From: Bifidobacteriaceae bacterium
Lineage (GTDB): Bacteria; Actinomycetota; Actinomycetes; Actinomycetales; WQXJ01
Length of the DNA stretch: 34,184 nt
Assembly (NCBI GenBank): GCA_031265345.1
Contig: JAISCU010000355.1
Coordinates: forward strand, 1 to 34,184
Direction of reading: 5' to 3'
Notes under the pieces: model-generated
What the model saw: the letters and a program-made list of their open reading frames with translations, nothing else
Told to the model about the DNA's origin: nothing
The model's database searches: none
Position numbers and translations under genes: made by a program
In this document: positions 15,933-24,274 of the stretch, piece by piece
How the letters are laid out: every line of letters starts with the position of its first letter
How positions within the stretch are numbered: the first letter of the stretch is position 1

Positions 15933-17585
15933 CTAGAGGCGGGAGAGGTGGCGGACGCTGGCGACCGTGACGGCCGCCGCGACGGCGGCGAGCAGAACTG
16001 GGCCGTTCGGTTGCGGCAGGGCCCCGAGCGCCCAGACGTCGAGACCGCCCCAACCCGCCGCCGCCAGTTGCGGCCAGACTTGCCAGGCCACGCGGAGGAT
16101 CGGCGCCGGATCGCCCATCGGGGAAGCCATCGGCCCGTAGAGCGCGGCGGGCGCGCCGCGATCGACCCGATCCAGGGTATTGAGGCAGACCAACACCAGG
16201 GCGGTGGCGAGCCAGACCACGCTGATGCCGACCAGCACGGCGCCAGTCGGCGCGCCGACGAACACTCCACCCAAGCACCCGCCCACAGCCAGGCCGACCG
16301 CCGAGCCTGTCACCGGCACCACAGCGTGAGCGGCCGCCAACTGGCTGGCTGTCATCCCGTAGCTCGAGGGCGACATGGCGTCTTCGACCACATGGCGCAG
16401 GCCGCTGCCCAGCCCGCGCACGCCCGCCGCGCAAACGACGCAGGCCAACGCGCCCACACCGGCCCAGATCAGCGCCGGGCCGTCGACCAGGGCGGCTTTC
16501 GCCGCCAGGCTCAGCCAGAGGCCGCCCAACGCCGTCGCCAGTATCGCTGCGCCGAGGCGTCCGGGCGTACGCCTGAGCCCGGCCAGGTCGAGCCAAATCA
16601 CGCGCGACCACCAACGTCGGCCCCGCTCGCCGAGGGACGCCGCCCGGCGAGTCGGCCAGGCCTCGTAGGCGAGCGCGGCCTCGGAGGCGTAGCCCGCCCG
16701 TGCCGCCATCGTGGCGTCCGACCAGCGCCCGGCCTGTGCCCGCATCAGCGACGGGTCGAGTCTGTTCATCAGCCACGGGCCTGCCGCAGCGATTGCTGAA
16801 CCAAGCCCAATCACCAGGGCGACCGCCATCGCCACGATCATTGGCCCGTTCAGTCCGCCGCCGGGCCAGCCGCCGCCGGGCCAGCCACCGCCGGGCCAGC
16901 GGACCCGCTCGGCCCAACCCAGCGCCGAGCTCGAACTGAGCGCCAGAGTCAACGCCAGAAGCAGCGATCCGGCCAGCCTCCCCGCAACCGGCCAGCGCTG
17001 TCCGGCCAACCACGCCGCCAATGCGGCCGCCGCCGCGCCGAACCAGCCCGGAGCCCAGACCGCGACCTGCGCCCAGGTGGCCACTCCCGCCACCGTCATC
17101 ATGACGCCGACCGTCGAGATCGCGGCGACAGCGGCCACGCCCGCGCCGAACCAGTTCCGGATCAACGGCCTGCGCAGCGACGCCGACCAGCGCGCGGGCC
17201 CCTCCAACGCGAGGACCAGGCGGAACGGCTCGGCCATGACCGGCCCGCGCACCGCTCCGAGAGCCAGGGCGGCGGCCACCATCCCAGCCATCGCCGCCAA
17301 CTGGTGGCTCGTCGGCACCAACCAACCGAGCGCGCCCTGGACCTGCGGGTCATGGAGGGCCTCGTTCACTCCCGCGACCGCCATGGCGACCACCATCGCC
17401 GAGCCCACGACGGCCTCGTAGATCGCGCTCCAAACCGAGCGATGTCCCGCGCCGGAGGCGTCCCCTGTAGGGCCGCCAGGGGCGCCAGGGACGGCCGCGC
17501 CTGGTGACGCCGCGGCTGAAGTCACCGCAGGCGGCTCGGCCCACGGTGCCCGCGCTAGGCTGACGGCCCCCCGGTCAACCGTCAT
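15933..17585 (-). CDS. Polytopic ABC-transporter permease (DUF6297-like)
   Basis: A 550-residue, strongly hydrophobic protein with about twelve predicted helices in two similar halves; the first begins near AVVGSAMVVAMAVAGV (about 61-76) after a Pro/Ala/Gly-rich cytoplasmic N-terminus. It overlaps the end of the ABC ATPase gene by 11 bp, so the pair are translationally coupled and form an exporter-type ABC system. A loop at about 229-243 carries three tandem WPGGG units encoded by a 15-bp repeat (16858-16902). I recall similar permeases in Propionibacteriaceae and Micrococcales, named DUF6297; this is from memory. Substrate unknown. No substrate-binding protein is present, which favours export over import. 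Confidence 0.7.
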   Translation of the reverse strand: MTVDRGAVSLARAPWAEPPAVTSAAASPGAAVPGAPGGPTGDASGAGHRSVWSAIYEAVVGSAMVVAMAVAGVNEALHDPQVQGALGWLVPTSHQLAAMAGMVAAALALGAVRGPVMAEPFRLVLALEGPARWSASLRRPLIRNWFGAGVAAVAAISTVGVMMTVAGVATWAQVAVWAPGWFGAAAAALAAWLAGQRWPVAGRLAGSLLLALTLALSSSSALGWAERVRWPGGGWPGGGWPGGGLNGPMIVAMAVALVIGLGSAIAAAGPWLMNRLDPSLMRAQAGRWSDATMAARAGYASEAALAYEAWPTRRAASLGERGRRWWSRVIWLDLAGLRRTPGRLGAAILATALGGLWLSLAAKAALVDGPALIWAGVGALACVVCAAGVRGLGSGLRHVVEDAMSPSSYGMTASQLAAAHAVVPVTGSAVGLAVGGCLGGVFVGAPTGAVLVGISVVWLATALVLVCLNTLDRVDRGAPAALYGPMASPMGDPAPILRVAWQVWPQLAAAGWGGLDVWALGALPQPNGPVLLAAVAAAVTVASVRHLSRL

Positions 17586-18327
17586 GGCCGGCGCCGCGGT
17601 TGGCGGGCGGGACGTCCGTCCCCAGTTTGAGACGGGTCGCCGTCGCCGAGCGCAGAGCCTCCAGGTCGATCACCTGGTCGGCCATGGAGGACCGCAGCGC
17701 CCGGCTGTGGGTCGCCACCACGACGGCGGCACCGGAATCGGCCACAGCCCGCAGTTGCGCTTCGAGCGCCCGCAGGCGGTGATCGTCCAAGGCGTGGTCG
17801 GGCTCGTCCAGGAGCAGCAGGTCGAAGGGCCGCGCCAACGTCACGCACAACGACGCCGACTGGACCTGGCCCATCGAGAGCTGGTGGGGGAACCGGTCCG
17901 CCAGCCGGGCGATGTCGAACCGGTCGAGCAGTCGGTCCCTCAAGGCGGCGGCAGCGGACGGCGAATACCCCCAGGTCATCGCCGCCAAGCCGATATGCTC
18001 GCCGATCGTCATGGTGTGGCAGAACGGGCGCGTCGAGAGCATCTGCGCCACCCGGCGCCGGAAGGCCGGTCGCCGCTGGTCGGGCCTGAACCCGCAGACC
18101 CGGACCGAGCCCGAACTGGGCCGCTGCTGGCCCGCCAGGACCCGTAACAAGGTCGTCTTGCCGACCCCATTCGGACCCGTCAGCAGCGCCACCCGGCCCG
18201 CCGCCAACGTGAAACCGACAGGCGGCAGCATGACCGCAGAGGCCGCCTTGACGCCCAAGTCGGCCAAGGCGACCACTACTTTCTCCGCCGATGCCGCCGG
18301 GTCGGCATCGTGCACCATGCCAGTCAT
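17575..18327 (-). CDS. ABC transporter ATP-binding protein
   Basis: A 250-residue ABC ATPase. ATG 18327 is chosen because AAGGTGG lies about seven bases upstream; the open frame extends further but without a site. Walker A GPNGVGKTT at about 51-59, signature LSMGQ at 150-154 (a variant of LSGGQ), Walker B LLLLDEPDHALDD at 170-182 and the switch histidine in ATHSRAL at 207. It is the partner of the permease whose start it overlaps. The surface-protein gene upstream on the same strand is separated from it by a terminator hairpin, so the pair probably has its own promoter or depends on read-through. Confidence 0.92.
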   Translation of the reverse strand: MTGMVHDADPAASAEKVVVALADLGVKAASAVMLPPVGFTLAAGRVALLTGPNGVGKTTLLRVLAGQQRPSSGSVRVCGFRPDQRRPAFRRRVAQMLSTRPFCHTMTIGEHIGLAAMTWGYSPSAAAALRDRLLDRFDIARLADRFPHQLSMGQVQSASLCVTLARPFDLLLLDEPDHALDDHRLRALEAQLRAVADSGAAVVVATHSRALRSSMADQVIDLEALRSATATRLKLGTDVPPANRGAGHDG

Positions 18328-18347
18328 CAAGACCCACCTTAACAAAC

Positions 18348-18385
18348 CGAGGGGGAGCCCCGGCCCACGCCGTGACTCCCCCTCG
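18348..18385 (-). terminator. Terminator after the surface-protein gene
   Basis: CGAGGGGGAG (18348-18357) and its exact complement CTCCCCCTCG (18376-18385) form a 10-bp stem. On the minus strand it is followed by GTTTGTT, fitting termination about 35-70 bases past the surface-protein stop and just before the ABC ATPase start. Confidence 0.7.
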
Positions 18386-18418
18386 AAGCGAACCCCTGGG
18401 GGTCGCGCCTCCACCTGC

Positions 18419-20527
18419 TCAGGCGCGCACCCGCTGCTGGCGCCGCCTGGCTACCAGTGCCAGGCCGAGGCCCGCGATCAGCGCCAGAGCGCCTGCCGCA
18501 GTCACCGGCGCCAAGTCCTGCGGGCCGGTCACAGCCAGCGCAGGCGGCACCGTCACGACGATCTTGGCTTCGCCGGTGGCGCCGCCAGCCTCGTCCTTGA
18601 TGCGAACGGTGACCGTGTACTTGCCGGCCTTGGTGTAGCGATGGTCGAGCTTGAAGCCCTTGCCGTCCAGAGTCAGCTTCTGGGCCGCCGAGCCGTCGCC
18701 GTACAGCACCTCGCCGGACCACTTGTCCGCGCCAGGATCGGTGAACGAGCCGTCGCGCTTGAAGACGCCGTCCGCCTTGATCTCCACGTTCGCGCCGATG
18801 GAGACCACCGGCGCCACGTTCGAGGCCTGGACCTGGAAGGTGGCGGTGTTGGTGCGACCCAACGCGTCCGTCACCTGGAGGCCCACCGGATAGGCGCCCG
18901 CCAACGGCAGGGCCAGGGCCGCCTCGACCTGGTCGCCGTCGTCGTAGGCCCCGTCATTGTCCAGGTCCCAGGCGAAGGCCAGATCCCCGGCGCCACGCGG
19001 ATCGAACGAGTCGCTGCCGCTGACGGTGGCCTGGCCACCTTCCACGCCGTGCTCCGACGCGATGACCACCTGCGGCTCGTCGGTGACGTAGCGGACCGTG
19101 ACGGCGGCATCGGCCGGGGTCGTGGTGGTCGGAGCAGCGCCGGCCGCCACTGCGGGCAAACCTGCGCGCAACGGCCAGTAGCCCTCGATCTCCGGGTTCG
19201 GCACGGCGTCCAGGCCGGTCCCGTTGGTGTACGTGGTGACGCCGGTCGCCTCGTCCTTGTCGAAGTCGAAGGTCTGGGTCTGGGTCACGGCCGCCGGGGT
19301 CGCGTCCCCGGCGCCCTCGTAGGTGACGGTGCGGGTCTGCGTGATGGTGCCGAGCGTGTGGATGTGGGTCAGGTGGACCACGATCTCTTGGACCGAGGCG
19401 TTGTCGTCGTCGTAGAGGTCCACGTTCTGGACCGCGACGATCCTGTAGCCGGCGGGCACCAAAGGCGCCGCGTCCTCGTCGGCGAAGCCGACATCGGTCA
19501 ACGGCTCACCGATCAGTTCCACCGCCGCCGGGTCCGTCGGCGTAACCGTCGCGCCGGACAGATCGTCGTCAACCAGTTTCACGTTCGCTTTGCCGGTTTG
19601 CAGTTCCGTGGCTGAGAAGACGCGCTCCTCGTAGGACATGGTCAACGACTCGCCAACTGCCAAGGTGCGGTTCACGGCTTGGTACTCGATGGCCGAATCG
19701 ACCCCAGTCAGAACGACGTCGCCGGAATTGAAGTCACGGATGTTGACCCAGTCCTGGAGCGTGTCGGAACGCGGCCACGGACCCGCAAGCATACGGTCGC
19801 CACCAGTCATAGCCAAATGGAGACGGAATCCCGTGTTCTCCATGTAGAGAGCATTGTTGGTGCTCTTGGTCAGCGGCACCCTGTCATCCGAGTCCAGCAT
19901 TGTGTCCAGCATGACCCCGAAATCGAAGTTTGCCAGTGGGCTGGCGCCCGTGTTGGTCACAGTCACGTCATGCGCGACACGCCCGTCAGCGATGACCCGA
20001 ACCACTTCGCTGTACTTGAGCGTGGTGCCGCCGACCGAATCGTCCTCGCAGGATTTCGCGGCTGCGGGCGACCCTTGCAGAGTGTGGGTGTAATAGGCAC
20101 GGTCATAGCAGGAGATAGCATCGCGAGTGCCACCGACCGACACCATGTAATCGCTCGTGCTCGCGCTGCCCTGCCGGTAGGCATAGCTGTGAGAGTCTCC
20201 AGCCTGGGTGTTGGTGATGACGCTCGCAAACATCGGATTGGCGCTGCCGCCAGGCGCGCGGACGTCGACCGTGTAGGTCACGCCATTGCGCAGGAATTGG
20301 TCGGTGGCCAGCGAATCGCCAGCCGCCGCGCTCGAGAGCGTCCAACCGCTGAAGTCGACGGAGCCGTCGGCCAGACGGCCCAACGGGTCGAGATGGGCAG
20401 GCGCCGCCAGGGCGCCGGAGCCGATGGTCAGTGCGGCCGCCAAGGCGACAGCGCCGCCCAGACTAGCCAGTTTCTTCGCTTTCGCGGCCAAATGGGGCGG
20501 CCCGTCATGGGGCCTGACGTTATTCAA
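18419..20527 (-). CDS. Cell-wall-anchored surface protein with Mub-like and PKD domains, LAXTG sorting signal
   Basis: A 702-residue secreted protein. TTG 20527 is chosen because GGAGG lies five bases upstream. Signal peptide about 1-43 (ASLGGAVALAAALTIGSGAL). Residues 50-315 are an unassigned beta-rich region. Residues about 357-482 match mucin-binding (Mub B2-like) domains: VPAGYRIVAVQNVDLYDDD, EIVVHLTHIHTLGTI, TRTVTYEGAGDATPA, then PEIEGYWPLRAG. Two PKD-type beta-sandwiches follow (about 484-569, with AFAWDLDNDGAYDDGD; and 570-661, with HRYTKAGKYTVTVRIKD). The C-terminus has LAVTG (664-668), a hydrophobic helix and RRRQQR: a sorting signal of the LAXTG kind used by class E sortases. It is probably an adhesin. 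No sortase gene is in the window. Confidence 0.85.
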   Translation of the reverse strand: MNNVRPHDGPPHLAAKAKKLASLGGAVALAAALTIGSGALAAPAHLDPLGRLADGSVDFSGWTLSSAAAGDSLATDQFLRNGVTYTVDVRAPGGSANPMFASVITNTQAGDSHSYAYRQGSASTSDYMVSVGGTRDAISCYDRAYYTHTLQGSPAAAKSCEDDSVGGTTLKYSEVVRVIADGRVAHDVTVTNTGASPLANFDFGVMLDTMLDSDDRVPLTKSTNNALYMENTGFRLHLAMTGGDRMLAGPWPRSDTLQDWVNIRDFNSGDVVLTGVDSAIEYQAVNRTLAVGESLTMSYEERVFSATELQTGKANVKLVDDDLSGATVTPTDPAAVELIGEPLTDVGFADEDAAPLVPAGYRIVAVQNVDLYDDDNASVQEIVVHLTHIHTLGTITQTRTVTYEGAGDATPAAVTQTQTFDFDKDEATGVTTYTNGTGLDAVPNPEIEGYWPLRAGLPAVAAGAAPTTTTPADAAVTVRYVTDEPQVVIASEHGVEGGQATVSGSDSFDPRGAGDLAFAWDLDNDGAYDDGDQVEAALALPLAGAYPVGLQVTDALGRTNTATFQVQASNVAPVVSIGANVEIKADGVFKRDGSFTDPGADKWSGEVLYGDGSAAQKLTLDGKGFKLDHRYTKAGKYTVTVRIKDEAGGATGEAKIVVTVPPALAVTGPQDLAPVTAAGALALIAGLGLALVARRRQQRVRA

Positions 20528-20864
20528 GTTTTCCTCCGGAGGGCTCTTGTGGGGATCACAGCGACAGAGCTGTGCTGCCAACAAGACCACCGCAGGTTTC
20601 GGCGGTGGGAGCCCGTCGGCGGGGGCAGAATGGCGCCGGGGCTGACCTATGGGGCCCGGCGGGCCTGCCGGGGGCGGCCGCGCGGCATCGTCGCCCTGTC
20701 GGTTTGACTACACCGGCCGCCGATGCCGTGGCGCGTGTCTAGCCCGGTGCGTGAGCTCCGACCTGGTCGCGCAAGCGCCGTTGACTTGGGCGAGGCCGCC
20801 TGAGGCGCAGTGGGACACTGTATGACTGAAGCGAAAGCGCCATCCGGCCGAAGGGAGCCACTCG
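20528..20864. promoter_or_regulatory. Divergent region between surface-protein and SWIM-fragment genes
   Basis: No gene seen. It holds a small hairpin CCACCGC/GCGGTGG (20587-20608) upstream of the minus-strand surface-protein gene and AAGGGAG (20849-20855), the ribosome-binding site of the + strand fragment at 20865. No clear promoter pair was identified. Confidence 0.4.
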
Positions 20865-21327
20865 ATGCTGCGCGCGTATGAAGGCGAATCCCGTGTGTCC
20901 CCTGGCCGCGTGGAGCAGGCTCTCGCGCCAGCGCTGACGCCGACCGGAATCGACGTCTCGCCCAGCTTCTTCCACGGGTTTGCCGCCCATCCGCAGGTCG
21001 TGGCCCGCGGCCTGGCAGTGCTGGCGGACATCGCCGCCACCAACTACTTCAGTTACCTGCCGACCAACCTCCGCGATCCGGTCCTGACCGCCAATGGCGA
21101 CCGGCTACGGGCCGAGCGCTTCTCGGCGTGCAACGGCGTCTACGCCAGATTGGACCTGCTGGGCGCGGGGTTCGACGGCGGTGAGATCGCCCGCGGTACC
21201 ACCAATGTGGACATCGGGACCACGGCACGGGCCGCGCTGGCTCGCGTCGCGCCGGGCGAGTTGTTGCGTCTCGATGTGGGTTTGAGCGGTCTGGAGCTCT
21301 CTTCGCTGGACCGGACCACGACCGAAC
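20865..21327 (+). pseudogene. 5' fragment of a SWIM zinc-finger family protein gene
   Basis: The first about 154 codons resemble the N-terminal part of actinobacterial SWIM zinc-finger proteins as I recall them: LRAYEGESRVSP, FSYLPTNLRDPVLTANGDRL, FSACNGVYARLDLLGAGFDG, ARGTTNVDIGTTARAALARV and LRLDVGLSGLELSSLD. After DRTTTEP (about 21325) the frame turns into Arg-rich nonsense and runs to a stop at 21653, overlapping the next gene. The rest of the protein, including the SWIM cysteine/histidine finger, is missing. ATG 20865 has a good AAGGGAG site, so the fragment may still be translated. The junction with the next gene looks like an internal deletion. Confidence 0.6.
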
Positions 21328-21354
21328 CGGCGGCGCCCGGACGGTGTCGAAGAC

Positions 21355-23874
21355 GTGGTGCCGCAGCTCGAGGAATTGGCCGCCGATCGGGACGCGGGCG
21401 TGGCGCGACGGGCTCGTTCCTTGATGGAGCGATGGGAGATCAAGACCGCTCCGGTGTCCCCGGCCCAGGAACCGTTGGGCTTGTGGCATCCGGTTCCCGA
21501 TGTTTGGCAGGTCCCTCGGTTCGAGCGCGGACCAGACACGCCCGAAGCCTTGACCGACTCACTGGCCGAATTGTTCGGGCGACCCGAAGTCAGCCTGGCC
21601 GACCTGGCGGTCGAACGGTTCTTGGCGGTGGCCAATGCGGTGGCGCGATCTGACCTGGGGACGGCATGCGCCGCTCTGACCGGCGTGCGTAACTTGACCC
21701 GTACGGCCGGGCTGTACTGGGTGCCAACGTTCCTGTCCGAGGTGGGGACGGCCTTCAGGGTGGGCCGGGTCGAATACCATCCCGCCTGGGCCGACCGCAC
21801 ATGCGACCTTCTGCCCGCGCGCGAATCGGCCGTCTTCCAACGGCTGGGCCAGGTTCCCTGCCTGTTGTCAGAACCGAGCACCGTTGATCTTGCGACCGAT
21901 CCGGCTGACCTGGCCGACCGCTTGGAGGAATATCTGGCGGCGGGCGTCTCGGCCAGCGAACCCGACTTCCTGCTGGCGCTGGCGCGGTCGGGGGCAGCGG
22001 ATGCCGCGGTGCTGGGTCGCCTGGAGGGGCTTGCGGTCCCGGTCGTCGCGCCGACCGGGGAGCCGACCGGGCTGATCGGGGGGCCAGCGGCGGCCGAATA
22101 CCTGCGGGACCGATTGACGGAACCCGCCCTGGTGCCTGGAGCACGGGGAATGAGCGGTTTCTGGGAGACCGCCCCCTTCAGCGGCACGTCCTTGACGGCG
22201 GACCCGGTGAACGGGGCGGACCGGGTGAGCACGGGGCCGCGCCAGACGGTCAAGCAGCAACTGGCGCAGAGAGCGGGGAAGGGCAGCATCGGTTACACCC
22301 GCATGACCGTGCCCCCTGATTTTGACGAGTTCCCGCGCTGGGGCGACGCGGCCTATCTACGAATCAGGTGGAACGAGCACGAGGGAGTGGCCCTCGGCTT
22401 GCGGCTGCGGCAGGCGGCTCGGCGGGCCGCGCCGCTGACGCCGGGAGCGGCCATGAACATGTTGGCCATCCAGCGTTACGTCAAACCAAGGGCCGCGCCC
22501 GACGCGGCGCTGGCGGTGGCGGAAGCCTGGGAGCGGGGCCTGCTCCGTCCTGGCGTGCCGGACCTGGCGTACCTGGACTGGGAGCGGCAGCCGAAGGACG
22601 TGGCGGCCTTGGTGGCGGTGTTGCGGGACTTGGCGCTCACTGGCATGCTGGCGCTGGTCTGGCCTCTGCTGGACCGGCTCGTCCTGACTTCGGCTCGGGC
22701 GCCCCGGCTGCTCGCAGGCACTCTCAACGCACTCGAGGCAATTGACGAGTTCCTGCCCGAAGTCCGCGTCGGCGTGGCGGCCGGGACAGCGCCGGCCGAG
22801 GCCCTGGACCTTCCAGGAGCGCGGACGCTCATGGCGCGGGGTGGGTCCTCGCGCGCGGTGGCCGTGGCGCGGGAAGTGGTCGCCAAGCTGCCCCCACCTC
22901 GCCCGGCCGCCCCACTGGCCGATCCGGCCGCTCAAGCCGGTCAGCCCGAGGCGGGCAAGGGTTCCCACCCGCCAACGCCGACCCCTGACGGGCGGCGGTC
23001 AAGCCGTGGCGCGGCATCGCCCACCGAACGGCCCTTCGAAGAGCTCTGGCCGGAGGGCGCAGGCGGGCTCCCAGCGATCGACGACGGCGTGAACGTGACA
23101 GCGCAGTGGCTGGATTCGAGGGGTTGGTGGCAGCCGTTGGGCTTGGTCCTGTCCTTCCCCGGGAGCGGCCGGAGGCGGTATCTGGTCGTGCCGCACTTGT
23201 TTGAGTGGGAGCTGGATCGCCAGGGCAGCATCGATGGCCGGCCCGTGCCTCCGGATTGCGACAACCTGAACGAAGTCGGATGGTCGGACAAAGTGTGGCT
23301 GTATTGGGACGCAGACCGCGGTGAGGCCTCGACCCGGACGGAGCCGCTGCCCGTGGCCGTGGACGCCAGGGAGCCGCCGGAGAACCCCATGCCTTGCCCG
23401 CCGCTGTCGAATTCGCTGGTGGCGGTGGCTCTGGCCAGCGGAGCGCTGCCGGGTCGGGACGGCGAGGACGGCGAACGCCTGGTGAAATCGTTGGCGACCC
23501 AGGGCAAGATCGGTTCGCAGGCGGTGCGCGCCGCCGCCCGGATGCTGCTGCGTTCGAGTCCGCTCGACCCAGGCCGACTGGCCCGGCCGCTGGAGCGCAC
23601 GCCGGCCCTGCTGCCGTACTTTTGGCCCTGGCTGACCGAGTCGGTAGCGTTCGCGGCTGAGAAGGAAGGGCCTGCGCCTCGCTGGCTCCTGCCGATCTTG
23701 GGCACGGCCGAATTCCATGCGCCGCGCCTGATCGAGGCCGCGCGCCGGGGCCTGATTCCCGCCGAGTCCGCCGCCTGGCCGGGCCTGGCCCAAATCGCCG
23801 CCCGCCGCGGCAAGTCGTTGACCCTCGCCAAGGCCCGCAACCTCTCCCAGGTCTTGGGCGTCGATCCCGTGTAG
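21355..23874 (+). CDS. DUF6493-like large protein, N-terminally truncated
   Basis: An 839-residue helical protein resembling the DUF6493 proteins encoded beside SWIM-finger genes in actinobacteria (from memory; no domain of known activity is visible). The frame is already open and homologous-looking upstream of the first GTG (21355): DGVEDVVPQLEELAADRDAGVARRA reads as a HEAT-like repeat cut into in its middle. So its normal start is gone and only the GTG at 21355 or read-through from the fragment before it could start it. Landmarks are FDEFPRWGDAAYLRIRW, a Pro-rich linker (about 520-555) and a C-terminal SLATQGKIGSQAVRAAARML / LPYFWPWLTESVAFA region. Function unknown. Confidence 0.65.
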   Translation: MVPQLEELAADRDAGVARRARSLMERWEIKTAPVSPAQEPLGLWHPVPDVWQVPRFERGPDTPEALTDSLAELFGRPEVSLADLAVERFLAVANAVARSDLGTACAALTGVRNLTRTAGLYWVPTFLSEVGTAFRVGRVEYHPAWADRTCDLLPARESAVFQRLGQVPCLLSEPSTVDLATDPADLADRLEEYLAAGVSASEPDFLLALARSGAADAAVLGRLEGLAVPVVAPTGEPTGLIGGPAAAEYLRDRLTEPALVPGARGMSGFWETAPFSGTSLTADPVNGADRVSTGPRQTVKQQLAQRAGKGSIGYTRMTVPPDFDEFPRWGDAAYLRIRWNEHEGVALGLRLRQAARRAAPLTPGAAMNMLAIQRYVKPRAAPDAALAVAEAWERGLLRPGVPDLAYLDWERQPKDVAALVAVLRDLALTGMLALVWPLLDRLVLTSARAPRLLAGTLNALEAIDEFLPEVRVGVAAGTAPAEALDLPGARTLMARGGSSRAVAVAREVVAKLPPPRPAAPLADPAAQAGQPEAGKGSHPPTPTPDGRRSSRGAASPTERPFEELWPEGAGGLPAIDDGVNVTAQWLDSRGWWQPLGLVLSFPGSGRRRYLVVPHLFEWELDRQGSIDGRPVPPDCDNLNEVGWSDKVWLYWDADRGEASTRTEPLPVAVDAREPPENPMPCPPLSNSLVAVALASGALPGRDGEDGERLVKSLATQGKIGSQAVRAAARMLLRSSPLDPGRLARPLERTPALLPYFWPWLTESVAFAAEKEGPAPRWLLPILGTAEFHAPRLIEAARRGLIPAESAAWPGLAQIAARRGKSLTLAKARNLSQVLGVDPV

Positions 23875-24274
23875 AGGTTGGCGGTTCGAGGGTTCCGTCA
23901 GGCGCCCAAACCGACCATGAGGGTGGACGATGCCGCGCGCCCAGGCCGCGCGCACGGCATCGTGCATATGGGTCTGGCCATGGCCTCGCCGCAGACCTCG
24001 ATATGGCCGGCCGCGACCACGTCGAACACGAACAGCCCACCCGGTCGGAGCCTCTCGTGACACCTGACCAGGCATTTCGTAGCGGGGGATTTGAGCCTCC
24101 GACCTCCGGTTAGCGGGTCTAGGGTTCCGCGAGGTCTTGCCCGATGCCGTGAAGTGCGCCTGACCTGCTACAACAGTCCCAGCGTGGTTGCGGAGGATAC
24201 CGTCTGATTCGGCCTGATTCGGCTGAAAGTGGACAGTGAGTTGACACCCGGATCGCCGTTCCCCAGCACCATGC
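23875..24274. other. 400-bp gap between convergent genes
   Basis: No gene is seen. It holds a GC-rich hairpin (23927-23963), a stretch at 24108-24154 that resembles the 3' end and flank of the vapC-like gene (26747-26793), and a ten-base tandem repeat of TGATTCGGC(C) at 24205-24223. Confidence 0.5.
23927..23963 (+). terminator. Hairpin downstream of the DUF6493-like gene
   Basis: ACGATGCCG (23927-23935) pairs exactly with CGGCATCGT (23955-23963), with further GCGCGC pairing inside. It has no T-run, so termination is a guess from its place about 50 bases past the stop. Confidence 0.45.

Noticed and set aside
15933..18327. The ABC pair as the zinc importer for the AztD-like protein
   Set aside because: The permease does not look like a ZnuB-type importer, no binding protein is present, and the chaperone gene has its own promoter.
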